Positions 7,058 through 15,774 of a stretch of DNA of 64,000 nt are shown here, in pieces. Within the stretch, counting starts at the first letter, position 1; the number at the start of each line of letters is the position of its first letter. Origin of the DNA: Catenuloplanes indicus. GTDB taxonomy: Bacteria > Actinomycetota > Actinomycetes > Mycobacteriales > Micromonosporaceae. The notes under the pieces were generated by a model. That model ran no database searches. It had not been told where the DNA came from and worked only from the letters and a program-made list of their open reading frames with translations. Location: assembly GCF_030813715.1 (NCBI RefSeq), contig NZ_JAUSUZ010000001.1, positions 2,232,001 to 2,296,000 on the forward strand, read 5' to 3'. The translations under genes and the position numbers were made by a program.

Positions 7058-9561
7058 CAGGCTTTCCTGTCTCCGTCGGTACGAGGTCCGTCCCCCTCGT
7101 CGGCGGCGCGGCCGGCCTTCCAGCCTCGCTGGTACTGCGAGAGGCGGGAACGGGCCTGCTCCGGCGAGCGGGTGGTATCCGGTGCCTGCGGCTCCGGCGC
7201 GGGGCCCGGCGGCTCGTCACGCAGCTGCTGCGCGAGGTGCTCCTGCGGGCGGCGGACCGGCAGCGGCGGGCGGGACGCGGGCCGGGGCGTCGGCGGTGCG
7301 TGCGTGGGTGCGATCGTCTGACCTCCTACGGCGGGGATCCCGTCCTTGATCGCCGGCATCTCGGCGGTGGGGTACGAGTCGTCCATCGGCGGTTCCGCCA
7401 CGGCCACCGGGGCGGCCGTGGTCGCGGGGGTCTGCGGTGCCGGCGGCTCCGGTGCGCGCCGCGGCACGGCCGGTGGCACGGCCGCCGGCGGCGTCATCCG
7501 CTCGCGCGGGCTCGGCGGGGTCGCGGCCGCGTCCGGCGCGGTCAGGATCAGCCGGGTGGGCAGCAGCACGATCGCCATCAGGCCGCCGTACGCGCTGGTC
7601 CGCAGCGACACCTGGATGCCGCCGCGCTTGGCCAGCTCCGCGACGACCCAGAGGCCGACCTGCGCGCCGTCCCGCAGCGCGGTCACGTCCGGCGTGGGCG
7701 CGTCGGCGAGCAGCGCGTTCGCCTTCTCCAGCGCGTCGTGCGGCATGCCGACGCCGGCGTCCTCGATCTCGATGACCACGCCGTGGCTGGCCTGGCCGCA
7801 GCTGATGAAGACCTCGGACTCCGGCGGTGAGAACGTCAGCGCGTTGTCCAGCAGCTCGGCCAGCAGGTGCGTGGTGCCCGCGACCGCGGCCGCGGCCAGC
7901 GACAGGTCCGGCGTGTTCCGCAGCGTGACCCGGCGGTACTTCTGCGTCTCCGCGATCGCGCCGAGCAGCACCCGGCGCAGCGGCACCGGCTTGTGGAAAC
8001 GGCGGCCGATCTGCCCACCGGCGAGGATGACCAGGTTCTCCAGGAAGCGCCGGGTCTGCGCGAGCTGGTGGTTGACGTCGAACAGCTCGGCCAGCACGTC
8101 CTCGTCGCCGAGCTTGTTCTGCAGCTCCTCGATGGTGCGCAGGCCGCGCTGCAACGGGCGCTGCGGGCGGCGGGCGACACCCATCAGCATCGCGGTACCG
8201 GCGGCCCGGGTCGCGGCCTCGTCGACGGCCGCGCCGACCGCGACGCTCAGCGAGCGGTTCAGCACGTCCGCGAGCCGGCCGATCTCGTCCTGGCCGTAGT
8301 CGCGGGTGGCCAGCTCGACCCGGGTGTCCACCTTCTCCCGGCGGCGCAGCCGGTCCATCATCTCCGGCAGCCGCTTGTCCACCATCGTGGCCGCGTCCGC
8401 ACCGAGCTGTTCCAGGCGGACGGAGAGCGCGCGGTCGACCAGGATCCGGGACTGGCGGACGGCCCAGACGATCGCGGCGATCGCGACCGCGATCGCCGCG
8501 AGGCCGACCAGCAGCGCGTAGAGCAACGTGGCGTTCGCGGCGTCGAGCGTGCGCTTGGAGACCGCGTCGGCCTGCGTGATCGACAGCTCCAGCAGCGCGT
8601 CGGAGACCGCGACGCTGGATGCCTCCCAGGACGCCGCGTCGACGTTCAGCCCGGTCGGTGGCGTGGTGCCCCACGGACCGGCCGCGATCAGCTCGTTCTC
8701 CGCGGCGATCAGGCGGGACCAGGCGTCGCTCTTCAGCAGCGCCTCGTACCGCTCGGCGGCGGCCGGCTCCAGCGACTCGGAGACCTCGTCCAGCTCACCG
8801 TGGTACGCGCCGATCAGGCCGGCGAACGTGCGGTGTTCCTCCGCCGTGAGCGACTTCGCGCCGTACGCACTGACGATCACCGAGGCCGAGCGGGACATCA
8901 GGTCGGAGACGCGGAACGCCTCGGTCGCGGTGTTGCCGCCGATCGCGCCGTCCTTTGACGGCACCACCCGGGACTGCTCGTCGAAGAGCGAGGTCGCCGC
9001 GTCCAGGATGCCGTCGTAGAACTCCGCGACCTTCTCCCGCGACGTGGCCCGGTAGTCGATCGCGCCGCGCTGCTGCGGCAGCTGGTCCAGCCGGGCCACC
9101 AGGTCGTCCCACCGCGTGGTGATCGAGTTCGGCGCGGCGGCGAGCGCGCCCTCGGCGGTCGCGCGCAGTTCGCCGACCGCGGCGTCGGTGCGGGCCCGCT
9201 GCTCCTGCAGCTCCTGCGCGGCGGCGCCGGACTGGGCCGCGAAGTCGATGCTCAGGCGGCGTTCCCGCTGCACGTCCGCGAGCGCGGTGGCGGCCGGGAT
9301 GGACACCTCGCGCACGCTGGTCGCGACCGCGCGGGTGTAGTACCCGTTGAACACCAGGTATCCGGCGACGACGAGCGCCAGGATCAGCGCCACGACGCTG
9401 GGGATGAGGACGAGCCGGATGACCCGCCGGCTGATCGACTGCTGTCGTCCGCCCTTCGCCTGCGCGGCGCGGGGATCGGGTCGCTTCGTCACGATGCTTC
9501 GAGGTTCCTGACCGAGTGCGGGCATGCGGGCATGCGAAGAGGAGCTGACGGCCCTCCCCAT
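7057..9561 (-). CDS. cvnA: Conservon sensor kinase-like membrane protein CvnA
   Basis: About 834 residues. Two membrane segments (LVLIPSVVALILALVVAGYLVF, and LLYALLVGLAAIAVAIAAIVWAV around residue 355) bracket an extracytoplasmic region with the nitrate/nitrite-sensing (NIT) pattern: IPAATALADVQRERRLSIDFA. A HAMP-like segment and a HATPase_c domain follow (LLAELLDNALTFSPPESEV as the N box, EDAGVGM, DGAQVGLWVVAELAKRGG). The DHp histidine is replaced by the degenerate LRTIEELQNKL region typical of CvnA. A Pro-rich cytoplasmic tail with TPATTAAPVA ends the protein. The start is uncertain: ATG 9561 is used, while GTG 9576 and GTG 9492 are in frame and none has a clear Shine-Dalgarno. Confidence 0.88.
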   Translation of the reverse strand: MGRAVSSSSHARMPALGQEPRSIVTKRPDPRAAQAKGGRQQSISRRVIRLVLIPSVVALILALVVAGYLVFNGYYTRAVATSVREVSIPAATALADVQRERRLSIDFAAQSGAAAQELQEQRARTDAAVGELRATAEGALAAAPNSITTRWDDLVARLDQLPQQRGAIDYRATSREKVAEFYDGILDAATSLFDEQSRVVPSKDGAIGGNTATEAFRVSDLMSRSASVIVSAYGAKSLTAEEHRTFAGLIGAYHGELDEVSESLEPAAAERYEALLKSDAWSRLIAAENELIAAGPWGTTPPTGLNVDAASWEASSVAVSDALLELSITQADAVSKRTLDAANATLLYALLVGLAAIAVAIAAIVWAVRQSRILVDRALSVRLEQLGADAATMVDKRLPEMMDRLRRREKVDTRVELATRDYGQDEIGRLADVLNRSLSVAVGAAVDEAATRAAGTAMLMGVARRPQRPLQRGLRTIEELQNKLGDEDVLAELFDVNHQLAQTRRFLENLVILAGGQIGRRFHKPVPLRRVLLGAIAETQKYRRVTLRNTPDLSLAAAAVAGTTHLLAELLDNALTFSPPESEVFISCGQASHGVVIEIEDAGVGMPHDALEKANALLADAPTPDVTALRDGAQVGLWVVAELAKRGGIQVSLRTSAYGGLMAIVLLPTRLILTAPDAAATPPSPRERMTPPAAVPPAVPRRAPEPPAPQTPATTAAPVAVAEPPMDDSYPTAEMPAIKDGIPAVGGQTIAPTHAPPTPRPASRPPLPVRRPQEHLAQQLRDEPPGPAPEPQAPDTTRSPEQARSRLSQYQRGWKAGRAADEGDGPRTDGDRKA

Positions 9562-9595
9562 CCGCTGACCGGCCACACAGGATCACCGGGCCCGG

Positions 9596-10090
9596 TCAGC
9601 GAGGGCGATTCGACGACCCTACCGAAGGCGCCCGGTTTGCACCAGCCTGAGTGGACGGTCGGTGGTCCACGGGCAACAGGTCCTGAGCTGCGGCGCCGCG
9701 TTCGAGACCGTCCAGGATCAGGGCAAGCGTGAATTCGAACTCAGTCTGGCCGTCACACCATCCGAGGACCGGATCGGCCACGTCGTGCGACTCCGCCGTC
9801 ACCATCGCAGTGAGGTGCGGCAGCGTCGCCGCCATCGCGGCCAGGCCGGCCTCGGCTGCGGCCCACGTCCGCGACACCACCGGCCGCGGCGGGCCGGAAC
9901 AGCTCCTGGGTGAAGCCGAGCGCCATGGTCCCGAACGCATGCACGGCCCGGTGCGCCAGCCGGTGCGACAGTCCCCCGCCGGTCATCGTCCCGACGATGC
10001 CGTCGTAATAGGCGAAGAGCCGCGGCGGTACGGCCGGGCGCGCGCCGAGCAGCGCGGGTCCCCACGGGTGACGCAGCATGACCACGCGCG
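9596..10090 (-). pseudogene. TetR-family regulator relic (C-terminal domain only, frameshifted)
   Basis: Minus-strand text VVMLRHPWGPALLGARPAVPP, LFAYYDGIVGTM, HRAVHAFGTMALGFTQELF is the ligand-binding half of a TetR regulator. The frame is then lost around 9885-9900 and continues in another frame as AAAEAGLAAMAATLPHLTAM and LGWCDGQTEFEFTLALILDGLERG. The N-terminal helix-turn-helix is missing: upstream of about 10090 the DNA instead encodes a plus-strand DUF4386 remnant. Two lesions (5' loss and frameshift) make function unlikely. Confidence 0.75.
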
Positions 10091-10711
10091 CGGCCGGCGG
10101 CGCCGGCTTCCTCGCCATCCGGCCGATTCTCTTCGTGGCCGGCGACCCCGCCGGCACGCTCGCCCGGCTGACCGCGGACCCGCTCCTGACCCGCACCGGC
10201 ATCACACTGGAACTGCTCGTGGTGCTGACCCACGCGCTCTGGCGCGGTCTGGTTCTTCCGGCTGTTCCGCGACACCGACGCGTTCGCGGCTGGCTGCATC
10301 GCCGCGTTCGGACTGATCAACGGCATCGCGGTACTGGTCAGCGCGGCCGCGCTGGCCACCGCGCAGCAGATCGCGGCGAACCCGTTCGGCGACGCGGCCG
10401 CGCTGGTGCAGACCGCCTACCTGCTGTCCGGCAACCTGTGGGCGGCCGGCACGATCTTCTTCGGGCTCTGGCTGATCCCGATGGGCGTGTGCGTGCTGCG
10501 CTCCGGCCGCATGCCGGCGATGCTCGGCCGGCTCCTGATCGTGGGCGGCCCGCTCTACGTGCTGAGCGCGTTCACACCCCACCTGCTCCCCGGCCTGCCC
10601 CAGCTGACCGGCCTGCTGGCACTGCCCGCGTCGGCCGGCGAGTTCTGGATGATCGCCTGCCTACTGATCCGCGGCGTACGCACCCCGGCGCCGGCCGCGG
10701 CGTCCGCATGA
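10078..10711 (+). pseudogene. DUF4386 membrane protein relic, 5'-truncated and frameshifted
   Basis: In one frame, FLAIRPILFVAGDPAGTLARL and LTRTGITLELLVVLTHALW; after a shift near 10247 the second frame continues WFFRLFRDTDAFAAG, LSGNLWAAGTIFFGLWLIPMGV, YVLSAFTPHLLPGLPQLTGLL and EFWMIACLLIRGVR. These are hallmarks of DUF4386 multi-pass membrane proteins, which are often divergently paired with a TetR regulator. The first transmembrane part is missing and the 5' end collides with the TetR relic on the other strand. The combined lesions suggest the pair was inactivated by one deletion. Confidence 0.7.
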
Positions 10712-10720
10712 CGTCCCTGG

Positions 10721-10738
10721 TCGCGGCGTCGGCCGCGA
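10721..10738 (-). terminator. Possible hairpin downstream of the GT-C gene
   Basis: TCGCGGC and GCCGCGA (7 bp) around loop GTCG, about 37 bases beyond the stop at 10775. Short stem, so only a weak call. Confidence 0.3.
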
Positions 10739-10774
10739 TGTTCCGGTCGCCGCTGCGCGGCGCGCGGCGCCCGC

Positions 10775-12553
10775 TCAGCCGTTCACCGCGATGACCTTCA
10801 GGCAGTCGTCCTTGGTGAGCGGGACCGCGGCCACCGGGCCGGGTGCGGCCGGGCCGGGCGTGAGCGTGTAGAGCGCGCCGGCGCCGAACCGCTCCGGGCC
10901 GGTCACGGTGCCGTGCCGGGCCAGCATGGTGGCCACCTTCGCCTCACCGGGCGTGCCGCCGGCCTGCATGCCGAGGTAGACCAGCACCCGCGCGTAGTCC
11001 GGCGCGACCTGCTCCAGCACCGGCCCGGACCGCATGCACGTGGTGTGCAACAGCAGCACCCGGCCGAACGTGGTCGCGCCCGCATACCACTCCACGGCCG
11101 GCCAGGACGACGGCGTGACCACGACCAGATCCCCCGGCCGGTACGCGGCGGTCAGCGCCGCGATCGCGGCCCGGTCGTCGACGCCGTTGGTCAGCGGGGC
11201 CGGCCGGGCCGCGGCGACCGCGGCGGGCGCGACGGCGAAGACCGCGAGCGCGGCCAGCACCACCGCACCGGCCGCGGCGAGCAGCGCGCGGACCGCGTCG
11301 GCGAACCGGCGCGGGGCTGCAGGGCGCGGGCCCGGCGGACGCGGGGCTGACGGGCGCACGGCTGACCGGCGCAGCCCGGCCCGGGAACGCACCGCGGCCG
11401 TCAGCACGGACGCGATCACGTCGGTGGCGATCGCGACCGCGAGGAACAGCGGCGGCAGCAACTGCACCGCGAACCGCCCGTAGAGCGGCACCGCGTGCAC
11501 GGCGGCCGCGCCGAACGCGGTCACCACCGGCGCGGCCAGAAGCAGCCCCAGCACCCACCGCTCCCCACGCCGCCACCCGGCGAAGCCCGCGGAACCCGCG
11601 GAACCCGCGGAACCCGAACCGGACGCGGCGGGCGCATCGGGTGGCGAGCCGGGCGTGCCGGTGGCGGTGGGCCCCGGGGCCGGGGTGGTGCCGCGTGGCG
11701 GTAGGGCCGCGGCGATCGCGCCGGCCAGCGCGAGCAGCCAGAACGCCACACCGAGCCACCACGGTACGCCGATCGGGTCGCCGGCCAGCGTCAGCGGGCG
11801 GGCCAGCAGCCAGCGCGCGGTCGGCACCAGGCCGTCCGGCGGGAAACCGAGCCGCGCGTTCAGCGCGGCCAGCGTGTCGTCGCCGAGCGCGTACCGCAGC
11901 GCCAGCAGGTAGTGCGCGCCGAGCGACACCGTCCACAGCACGACGCCGACCGCGTGCCGCCGCGCGGTGGCGAGCCAGCCGGTGCCGCGCACCGCGACCA
12001 CCAGCACGACCAGCGCGATACCGGGCGTCGCCATGATCGCGGCGGTGCTGAACAGCCCGGTGACCGCGGCCGTGCCCCAGAACAGCCAGGCGCGGCGGGC
12101 GGACGCCGGCCGGCGAACCGCGGCGACGGCCAGGACCAGCAGCGACAGCACCGTGAACGCGTCCGCGGAGTACTGCTTGAGCTCGGTGGCGTACCGGATC
12201 AGTGAGCCGTTCACCGCGAGCAGCGTGACCAGTGCGAGCGTGCCGGCGGGGCCGAGCAGGCGGCGGCCGGCCCAGTACGCCAGCACCAGCGTGCCGACAC
12301 CGAACAGCAGCGGGACCAGCCGCAGCGCCAGGCCGCCGTCGCCGAGCGCGAGGTACACCACCCGTTGCAGCCAGAGCCAGCCGATCGGCGCGCTCTGGTC
12401 GTGGGCGAGGTCGGTGGCGAGACCGGCGAACCCACGGTCCCGGATGTTGATAGCGATCATCTGCTCGTCGAGCCACAGCGGTTGGTCCGCCAGCCAGCGG
12501 ACGATGCGGGCGGCCGAGCCGAGAACGACGACGAGGAGAGCCAGTATGCGCAC
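10775..12553 (-). CDS. GT-C fold membrane glycosyltransferase (GT39/DUF-type)
   Basis: 592 residues with ten or more hydrophobic spans. The N-terminus has the GT-C signature: a first membrane helix, then WLADQPLWLDEQMIAINI with an acidic WLDE in the first extracytoplasmic loop, and later IRYATELKQYSADAF, a segment typical of ArnT/PMT-like enzymes. Such enzymes transfer sugars from polyprenyl-phosphate donors outside the membrane. A Gly/Ser/Ala linker (GSAGSAGSAGFAG, coded by 9-bp CGGAACCCG repeats near 11590) separates membrane blocks; the C-terminal part (VVVTPSSWPAVEWYAG) is an exposed domain. Start is GTG 12553, with no clear ribosome site. Acceptor unknown. Confidence 0.72.
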   Translation of the reverse strand: MRILALLVVVLGSAARIVRWLADQPLWLDEQMIAINIRDRGFAGLATDLAHDQSAPIGWLWLQRVVYLALGDGGLALRLVPLLFGVGTLVLAYWAGRRLLGPAGTLALVTLLAVNGSLIRYATELKQYSADAFTVLSLLVLAVAAVRRPASARRAWLFWGTAAVTGLFSTAAIMATPGIALVVLVVAVRGTGWLATARRHAVGVVLWTVSLGAHYLLALRYALGDDTLAALNARLGFPPDGLVPTARWLLARPLTLAGDPIGVPWWLGVAFWLLALAGAIAAALPPRGTTPAPGPTATGTPGSPPDAPAASGSGSAGSAGSAGFAGWRRGERWVLGLLLAAPVVTAFGAAAVHAVPLYGRFAVQLLPPLFLAVAIATDVIASVLTAAVRSRAGLRRSAVRPSAPRPPGPRPAAPRRFADAVRALLAAAGAVVLAALAVFAVAPAAVAAARPAPLTNGVDDRAAIAALTAAYRPGDLVVVTPSSWPAVEWYAGATTFGRVLLLHTTCMRSGPVLEQVAPDYARVLVYLGMQAGGTPGEAKVATMLARHGTVTGPERFGAGALYTLTPGPAAPGPVAAVPLTKDDCLKVIAVNG

Positions 12554-12653
12554 GATCGGCAGATGATAACGCCGTTTTGTCGGTGTTCCACAGTAGGGCC
12601 GACCGGGTCACCGCACGTCATCGGACGCCTGCCGACAGCTTCATTCGCGCTGG

Positions 12654-13172
12654 TCAACCCTCCCGCACGGAGCGTCGGTCGGCGAGTTCCCGCAGCGTCG
12701 CGTCGAGCGTGGTGAACATGGTGTCGTCGCCGCCCTCCCAGGCCGGCACCGGGTCCGGCCGGCCGGGCGCCGGCGACCACAGCCACCAGAGGTTCCCCCA
12801 CGGGTCGAGTACCCGGGCCAGCGTGGTCTCGCCGTAGAACGGGACCGGCGGGGTGACCGGCCGGGCGCCGCGCGCGACCGCGCGTTCCAGCACCGCGCCC
12901 GCGTCCCGCACCCAGACCTGGAGCAGCCCGTGCCGGGCCGGCCAGCCGGCCAGCCGGTCGGCCAGCATCAGGTCGACGGTGCCCAGCCGCACCTGCGCGT
13001 GGATCAGCCGCCCGTCCGGCATCGGCGTCCGCGCCTCGACGGTCTCGGTCACGTCGAATACGCCGCAGACGAACTCGATCAGCCCGGCCGCGCCGTCGAC
13101 GATCACGAACGGGTTCAGCACGGCGGCACCGGCGGGCACGTCCCCGGCCGGCAGCAGCATTGTCTCGCTCAT
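12654..13172 (-). CDS. VOC (glyoxalase/PhnB-like) family protein
   Basis: 172 residues. LNPFVIVDGAAGLIEFVCGVF and the GRLIHAQVRLGTVDLMLADR stretch form the first beta-alpha-beta-beta-beta unit, and GLLQVWVRDAGAVLERAVARGARPVTPP with LDPWGNLWWLW the second. The LDPWGN-x-W ending is typical of PhnB-like VOC proteins. Start ATG 13172 (MSETMLLP) has GGTGGG upstream; an in-frame extension to 13346 exists but reads like noise through promoter DNA. Substrate unknown. Confidence 0.8.
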   Translation of the reverse strand: MSETMLLPAGDVPAGAAVLNPFVIVDGAAGLIEFVCGVFDVTETVEARTPMPDGRLIHAQVRLGTVDLMLADRLAGWPARHGLLQVWVRDAGAVLERAVARGARPVTPPVPFYGETTLARVLDPWGNLWWLWSPAPGRPDPVPAWEGGDDTMFTTLDATLRELADRRSVREG

Positions 13173-13333
13173 GCCGCCCACCCTGCCGCCCGAACAGGTC
13201 AGTTCCCGTCCTAGATCTATCTTCACGCTGCCGCCGGACCGAACCGGGCACCCCCGCCCGATATTTCTAAACAAATCGTGTTTCACCCGGTCGCCCGCCG
13301 CGCCTAATGGATCTCTCCGACGCCGTCGCCGCG

Positions 13334-13416
13334 CCTGAGTGATCAATCAGTGGAGCAAAAAGGAGGTCATCCGGCGATGTGGATCGCCTTTTCGCTCCAC
13401 TGATTGATCACTCAGG
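13334..13416. repeat. 83-bp near-perfect nested palindrome
   Basis: A 30-bp left arm (13334-13363, starting CCTGAGTGATCAATCAG) is complementary to 13387-13416 with one mismatch. Inside the 23-bp loop, GGCGAT and ATCGCC (13374-13389) form a second hairpin. AT content is higher than the surroundings. It lies 160 bp upstream of the VOC gene and 520 bp beyond the stop of the Gfo gene. Could be a strong terminator, a miniature mobile element or a protein-binding cruciform. Confidence 0.85.
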
Positions 13417-13461
13417 GCACCCGGCAGCGTCGAACGGGGACAGGCTGGCCGCCGGGGAGGT

Positions 13462-13495
13462 AAATATCGTGATATTTCGGGCGCGGAGCGCCCGA
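13462..13495. repeat. Two adjoining palindromes, with a related inverted copy at 30069-30093
   Basis: AAATATC-GT-GATATTT (13462-13477) is followed directly by TCGGGCGC-GGA-GCGCCCGA (13477-13495). The segment 13469-13493 matches 30069-30093 on the opposite strand at 22 of 25 positions. Confidence 0.6.
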
Positions 13496-13520
13496 TCATC
13501 GCAATGCCAGCTCCAATCGG

Positions 13521-13765
13521 CGCGCAACCGCACCCGGCCGGCACAGACTCCGCGCGCAACCGCACCCGGCCGACACGGACTCCGCGCACAACCGCACCCG
13601 GCCGACACGGACTCCGCGCACAACCGCGCTCGGCCGGCACGGACTCCGCGCGGAACCGCACCGGGCCGGCACGGACTCCGCGCGGAACGCACCGGCCCGG
13701 CACAGACTCCGCAGAGAACCGCGCCCGGCCGGCACGGGTTCCGCGCGGAACCGCGGTCGGCCGGC
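13521..13765. repeat. 32-bp tandem repeat, about eight copies
   Basis: The phrase ACCGCACCCGGCCGGCACAG and variants recur with its ACCG at 13527, 13559, 13591, 13623, 13655, then 13687 (as ACGC, one base lost), 13718 and 13750. Units are contiguous, with no spacers, so this is a minisatellite, not CRISPR. Copies differ by a few substitutions. Confidence 0.9.
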
Positions 13766-13831
13766 GCGGCGGCGTGCCTGGTGGGCCGGGTGGGAGGGGG
13801 CGGGGGTTGTGGTGACCACGGCGTCACCGGA

Positions 13832-13878
13832 AGGGAGGCCGCCCGCGGCCGACCGGTGCCCGCGGGAGCATGCGGAAC
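13832..13878. repeat. Dispersed 47-bp repeat, copy 1
   Basis: Begins AGGGAGGCCGCCCGCGG and ends AGCATGCGGAAC; identical to 30556-30602 except for one base. It is Pu/Py-balanced with internal CCGCGG symmetry. Both copies end some 40-60 bp beyond the stop of a minus-strand gene. Confidence 0.85.
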
Positions 13879-13936
13879 CCGGCCACGCCGGGAGCGGGAA
13901 AATGGAACCGCCGCTCTTGATCGTGGTTTTCCGGGG

Positions 13937-15034
13937 TCAGCGGCGCCAGCTGGCGGCCGGGGTGAGCGGGACCGGGGACGGGCGGTCGGTGGTGGTGGTG
14001 AGTGGGATGCGGCGGCCGTCGGCGGCGGAGCGGAGCAGGGCGGTCATCGCCTCCAGTACGTGCAGCGCGAGCGTGCCCCCGGCGCGGGGCTCGGCGGACG
14101 TGGTGCTCAGCATGTCGAGCAGGCCGATGCCGCGTGCGGAGTCGGCGTAACCGGCGGACGGCGGCAGCGTCCGCCAGTCCTCGCCGCCGAGCGGGAAGAG
14201 CCGGACGTCGCCGCCGAACGTGTTCGGGTCCGGTACGACCAGCGTGCCGGACTCGCCGTGCACCTCGATCGGGACCGCGCTGGTGCGGACGCCGTCGAAG
14301 CTGGTGGTGATCGTGGACAGTGCCCCGCCGGCGTGCTCCAGGACGCCGCTGACGTGCGTGTCCACGCCGACCGGGATGCGTTCGCCGGCCCGGGTGCCGG
14401 ACCCGATGGTCCGCCAGTCCCGCAGCCGCGCACCGGCGCCGGTGACCGCGCGGATCGGGCCGAGCAGGTGGACCAGCGCGGACAGGTAGTACGGGCCCAT
14501 GTCCAGCAGCGGGCCGCCGCCGGGCGCGTAGTAGAAGTCCGGGTTCGGGTGCCAGCGCTCGTGCCCGGGCGTCACCATCACGGCCAGCGCGGACAGCGGC
14601 CGGCCGATCGTGCCGGCGTCGATCGCGGCGCGCGCGGTCTGCGTGCCGGTGCCGAGCACGGTGTCCGGCGCGCAGCCGAGCGCGACGCCCCGCCGGGTGG
14701 CGGCCGCGACCACGTCCGACGCCTCCTCGAACGTCGCGGCCAGCGGCTTCTCGCCGTAGACGCGTTTGCCCGCGGTCACCGCACGCAGCGCTATCTCCGC
14801 GTGCGCGGCCGGGATCGTGAGGTTCAGGACGGTGTCCACGTCCGGGCTGTCCAGCAGCGCGTCCACGCTGAGTGCGCGGGCGCCGGGCAGCTCGGCCGCG
14901 ACCGCGGCGGCCCGGTCCGCGTCCAGGTCGGCGACCGCGGTGATCCGCGCGGCCGGGTGCCCGGCCAGCGTGTCCAGGTACGCGCGGGAGATGTAACCGG
15001 TGCCTACGATGCCGATGCCGTGCGGGTCGCCCAC
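13937..15034 (-). CDS. Gfo/Idh/MocA-family oxidoreductase
   Basis: 365 residues. N-terminal Rossmann motif GIGIVGTGYISRAYL, the DLDAD acidic end of strand 2, and the family hallmark VYGEKPLA with its Lys. The C-terminal Gfo domain carries GGPLLDMGPYYLSALVHLLG and VDTHVSGVLEHAGGALSTITTSF. These enzymes oxidise or epimerise sugars or inositols with NAD(P). Start is GTG 15034, seven-plus codons inside the end of the ThuA gene with GAGAGGGG just upstream; the two overlap by 31 bp and are surely co-translated. The long frame beyond 15034 is a shadow of ThuA. Substrate cannot be read from the sequence. Confidence 0.88.
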   Translation of the reverse strand: MGDPHGIGIVGTGYISRAYLDTLAGHPAARITAVADLDADRAAAVAAELPGARALSVDALLDSPDVDTVLNLTIPAAHAEIALRAVTAGKRVYGEKPLAATFEEASDVVAAATRRGVALGCAPDTVLGTGTQTARAAIDAGTIGRPLSALAVMVTPGHERWHPNPDFYYAPGGGPLLDMGPYYLSALVHLLGPIRAVTGAGARLRDWRTIGSGTRAGERIPVGVDTHVSGVLEHAGGALSTITTSFDGVRTSAVPIEVHGESGTLVVPDPNTFGGDVRLFPLGGEDWRTLPPSAGYADSARGIGLLDMLSTTSAEPRAGGTLALHVLEAMTALLRSAADGRRIPLTTTTDRPSPVPLTPAASWRR

Positions 15035-15705
15035 ACCATGCCCCTCTCGATGATCGTCCGTACGCTCGGGTGTTCCAGCACGTCCAGGCTGTGCCCCGGG
15101 GTCGACACCACGATCCGGCCCGCGCCCCAGAGCCGCGTCCACACCGCCGGCGAGGTGACCGGCCGGGGCCACGGATGCCACGGCGGCGCGGGGTGCGTGG
15201 TGGTGGCCAGCACGTCGCTGAGGTCGTCGTGCAACACCCAGTACTGCTCGGTCGTCAGCGCGAAGTCGCCGAGGCCGGCCGTGACCGGGTGTTCCCGGCC
15301 GAGCGCGGTGAACTCGATCGTGTGCGGCAGGAAGTTGTCCTCCGGCCCGCCCGCGCACGCCGCCGGCTCCTTGCTCGGGTGCGTCGCGAACTGCCCGCCG
15401 ACCAGTTGCAGGTAGTCCGACGACGCACGGAACGAGTCCGCGATCCCGCCGTGCCATCCGGTGAACCCGGTTCCGGCCGCGACCGCCGCGCGCAGCCCCT
15501 TCACCTCGTCGCCCTTGATCTCCGACATGGTCACGCACTGCACGATCAGATCCGTGCGCGCCATCTCGTCCGCGTCCGCGTAGACCGCGGTGTCCTCGGT
15601 GACCCGTACGTCGTACCCGTTGACCTTCAGGAACGGCAGGAACATGTCGGTCGCCTCGACCGGCCGATGTCCCTCCCAGCCACCCCGCACCACCAGTGCT
15701 CTCAT
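15004..15705 (-). CDS. ThuA-domain protein
   Basis: 233 residues with the ThuA/class-I glutamine-amidotransferase-like fold: MRALVVRGGWEGHRPVE, TDLIVQCVTMSEIKGDEVKGL, GTGFTGWHGGIADSFRASSDYLQLVGGQFATHPSKEP, EHPVTAGLGDFALTTEQYW. ThuA was named for trehalose utilisation and is typically coupled to a Gfo/Idh/MocA enzyme, as here. ATG 15705 is chosen; upstream codons in frame are antisense of the next gene. The pair probably modifies a carbohydrate. Confidence 0.88.
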   Translation of the reverse strand: MRALVVRGGWEGHRPVEATDMFLPFLKVNGYDVRVTEDTAVYADADEMARTDLIVQCVTMSEIKGDEVKGLRAAVAAGTGFTGWHGGIADSFRASSDYLQLVGGQFATHPSKEPAACAGGPEDNFLPHTIEFTALGREHPVTAGLGDFALTTEQYWVLHDDLSDVLATTTHPAPPWHPWPRPVTSPAVWTRLWGAGRIVVSTPGHSLDVLEHPSVRTIIERGMVWATRTASAS

Positions 15706-15774
15706 ACATCCATTGTCACGCATAAGTTTGCATGCGCGAAGATCCGCCGGCGGCGGGCGTGGGAGGCTGGGGAC

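Larger units (their letters stand above)
13173..13936. other. Gene-free stretch rich in repeats and palindromes
   Basis: About 760 bp without a convincing gene. It contains, in order, an 83-bp nested palindrome (13334-13416), tandem small palindromes (13462-13495), an eight-copy 32-bp tandem repeat (13521-13765) and a dispersed repeat copy (13832-13878). Open frames across it are made of the repeat (RNRTRPTRTPRT and similar) and look non-coding. Confidence 0.7.

Noticed and set aside
13521-13765. Regular 32-bp repeats as a CRISPR array
   Set aside because: The units are contiguous with no unique spacers between them, and no cas gene is nearby.
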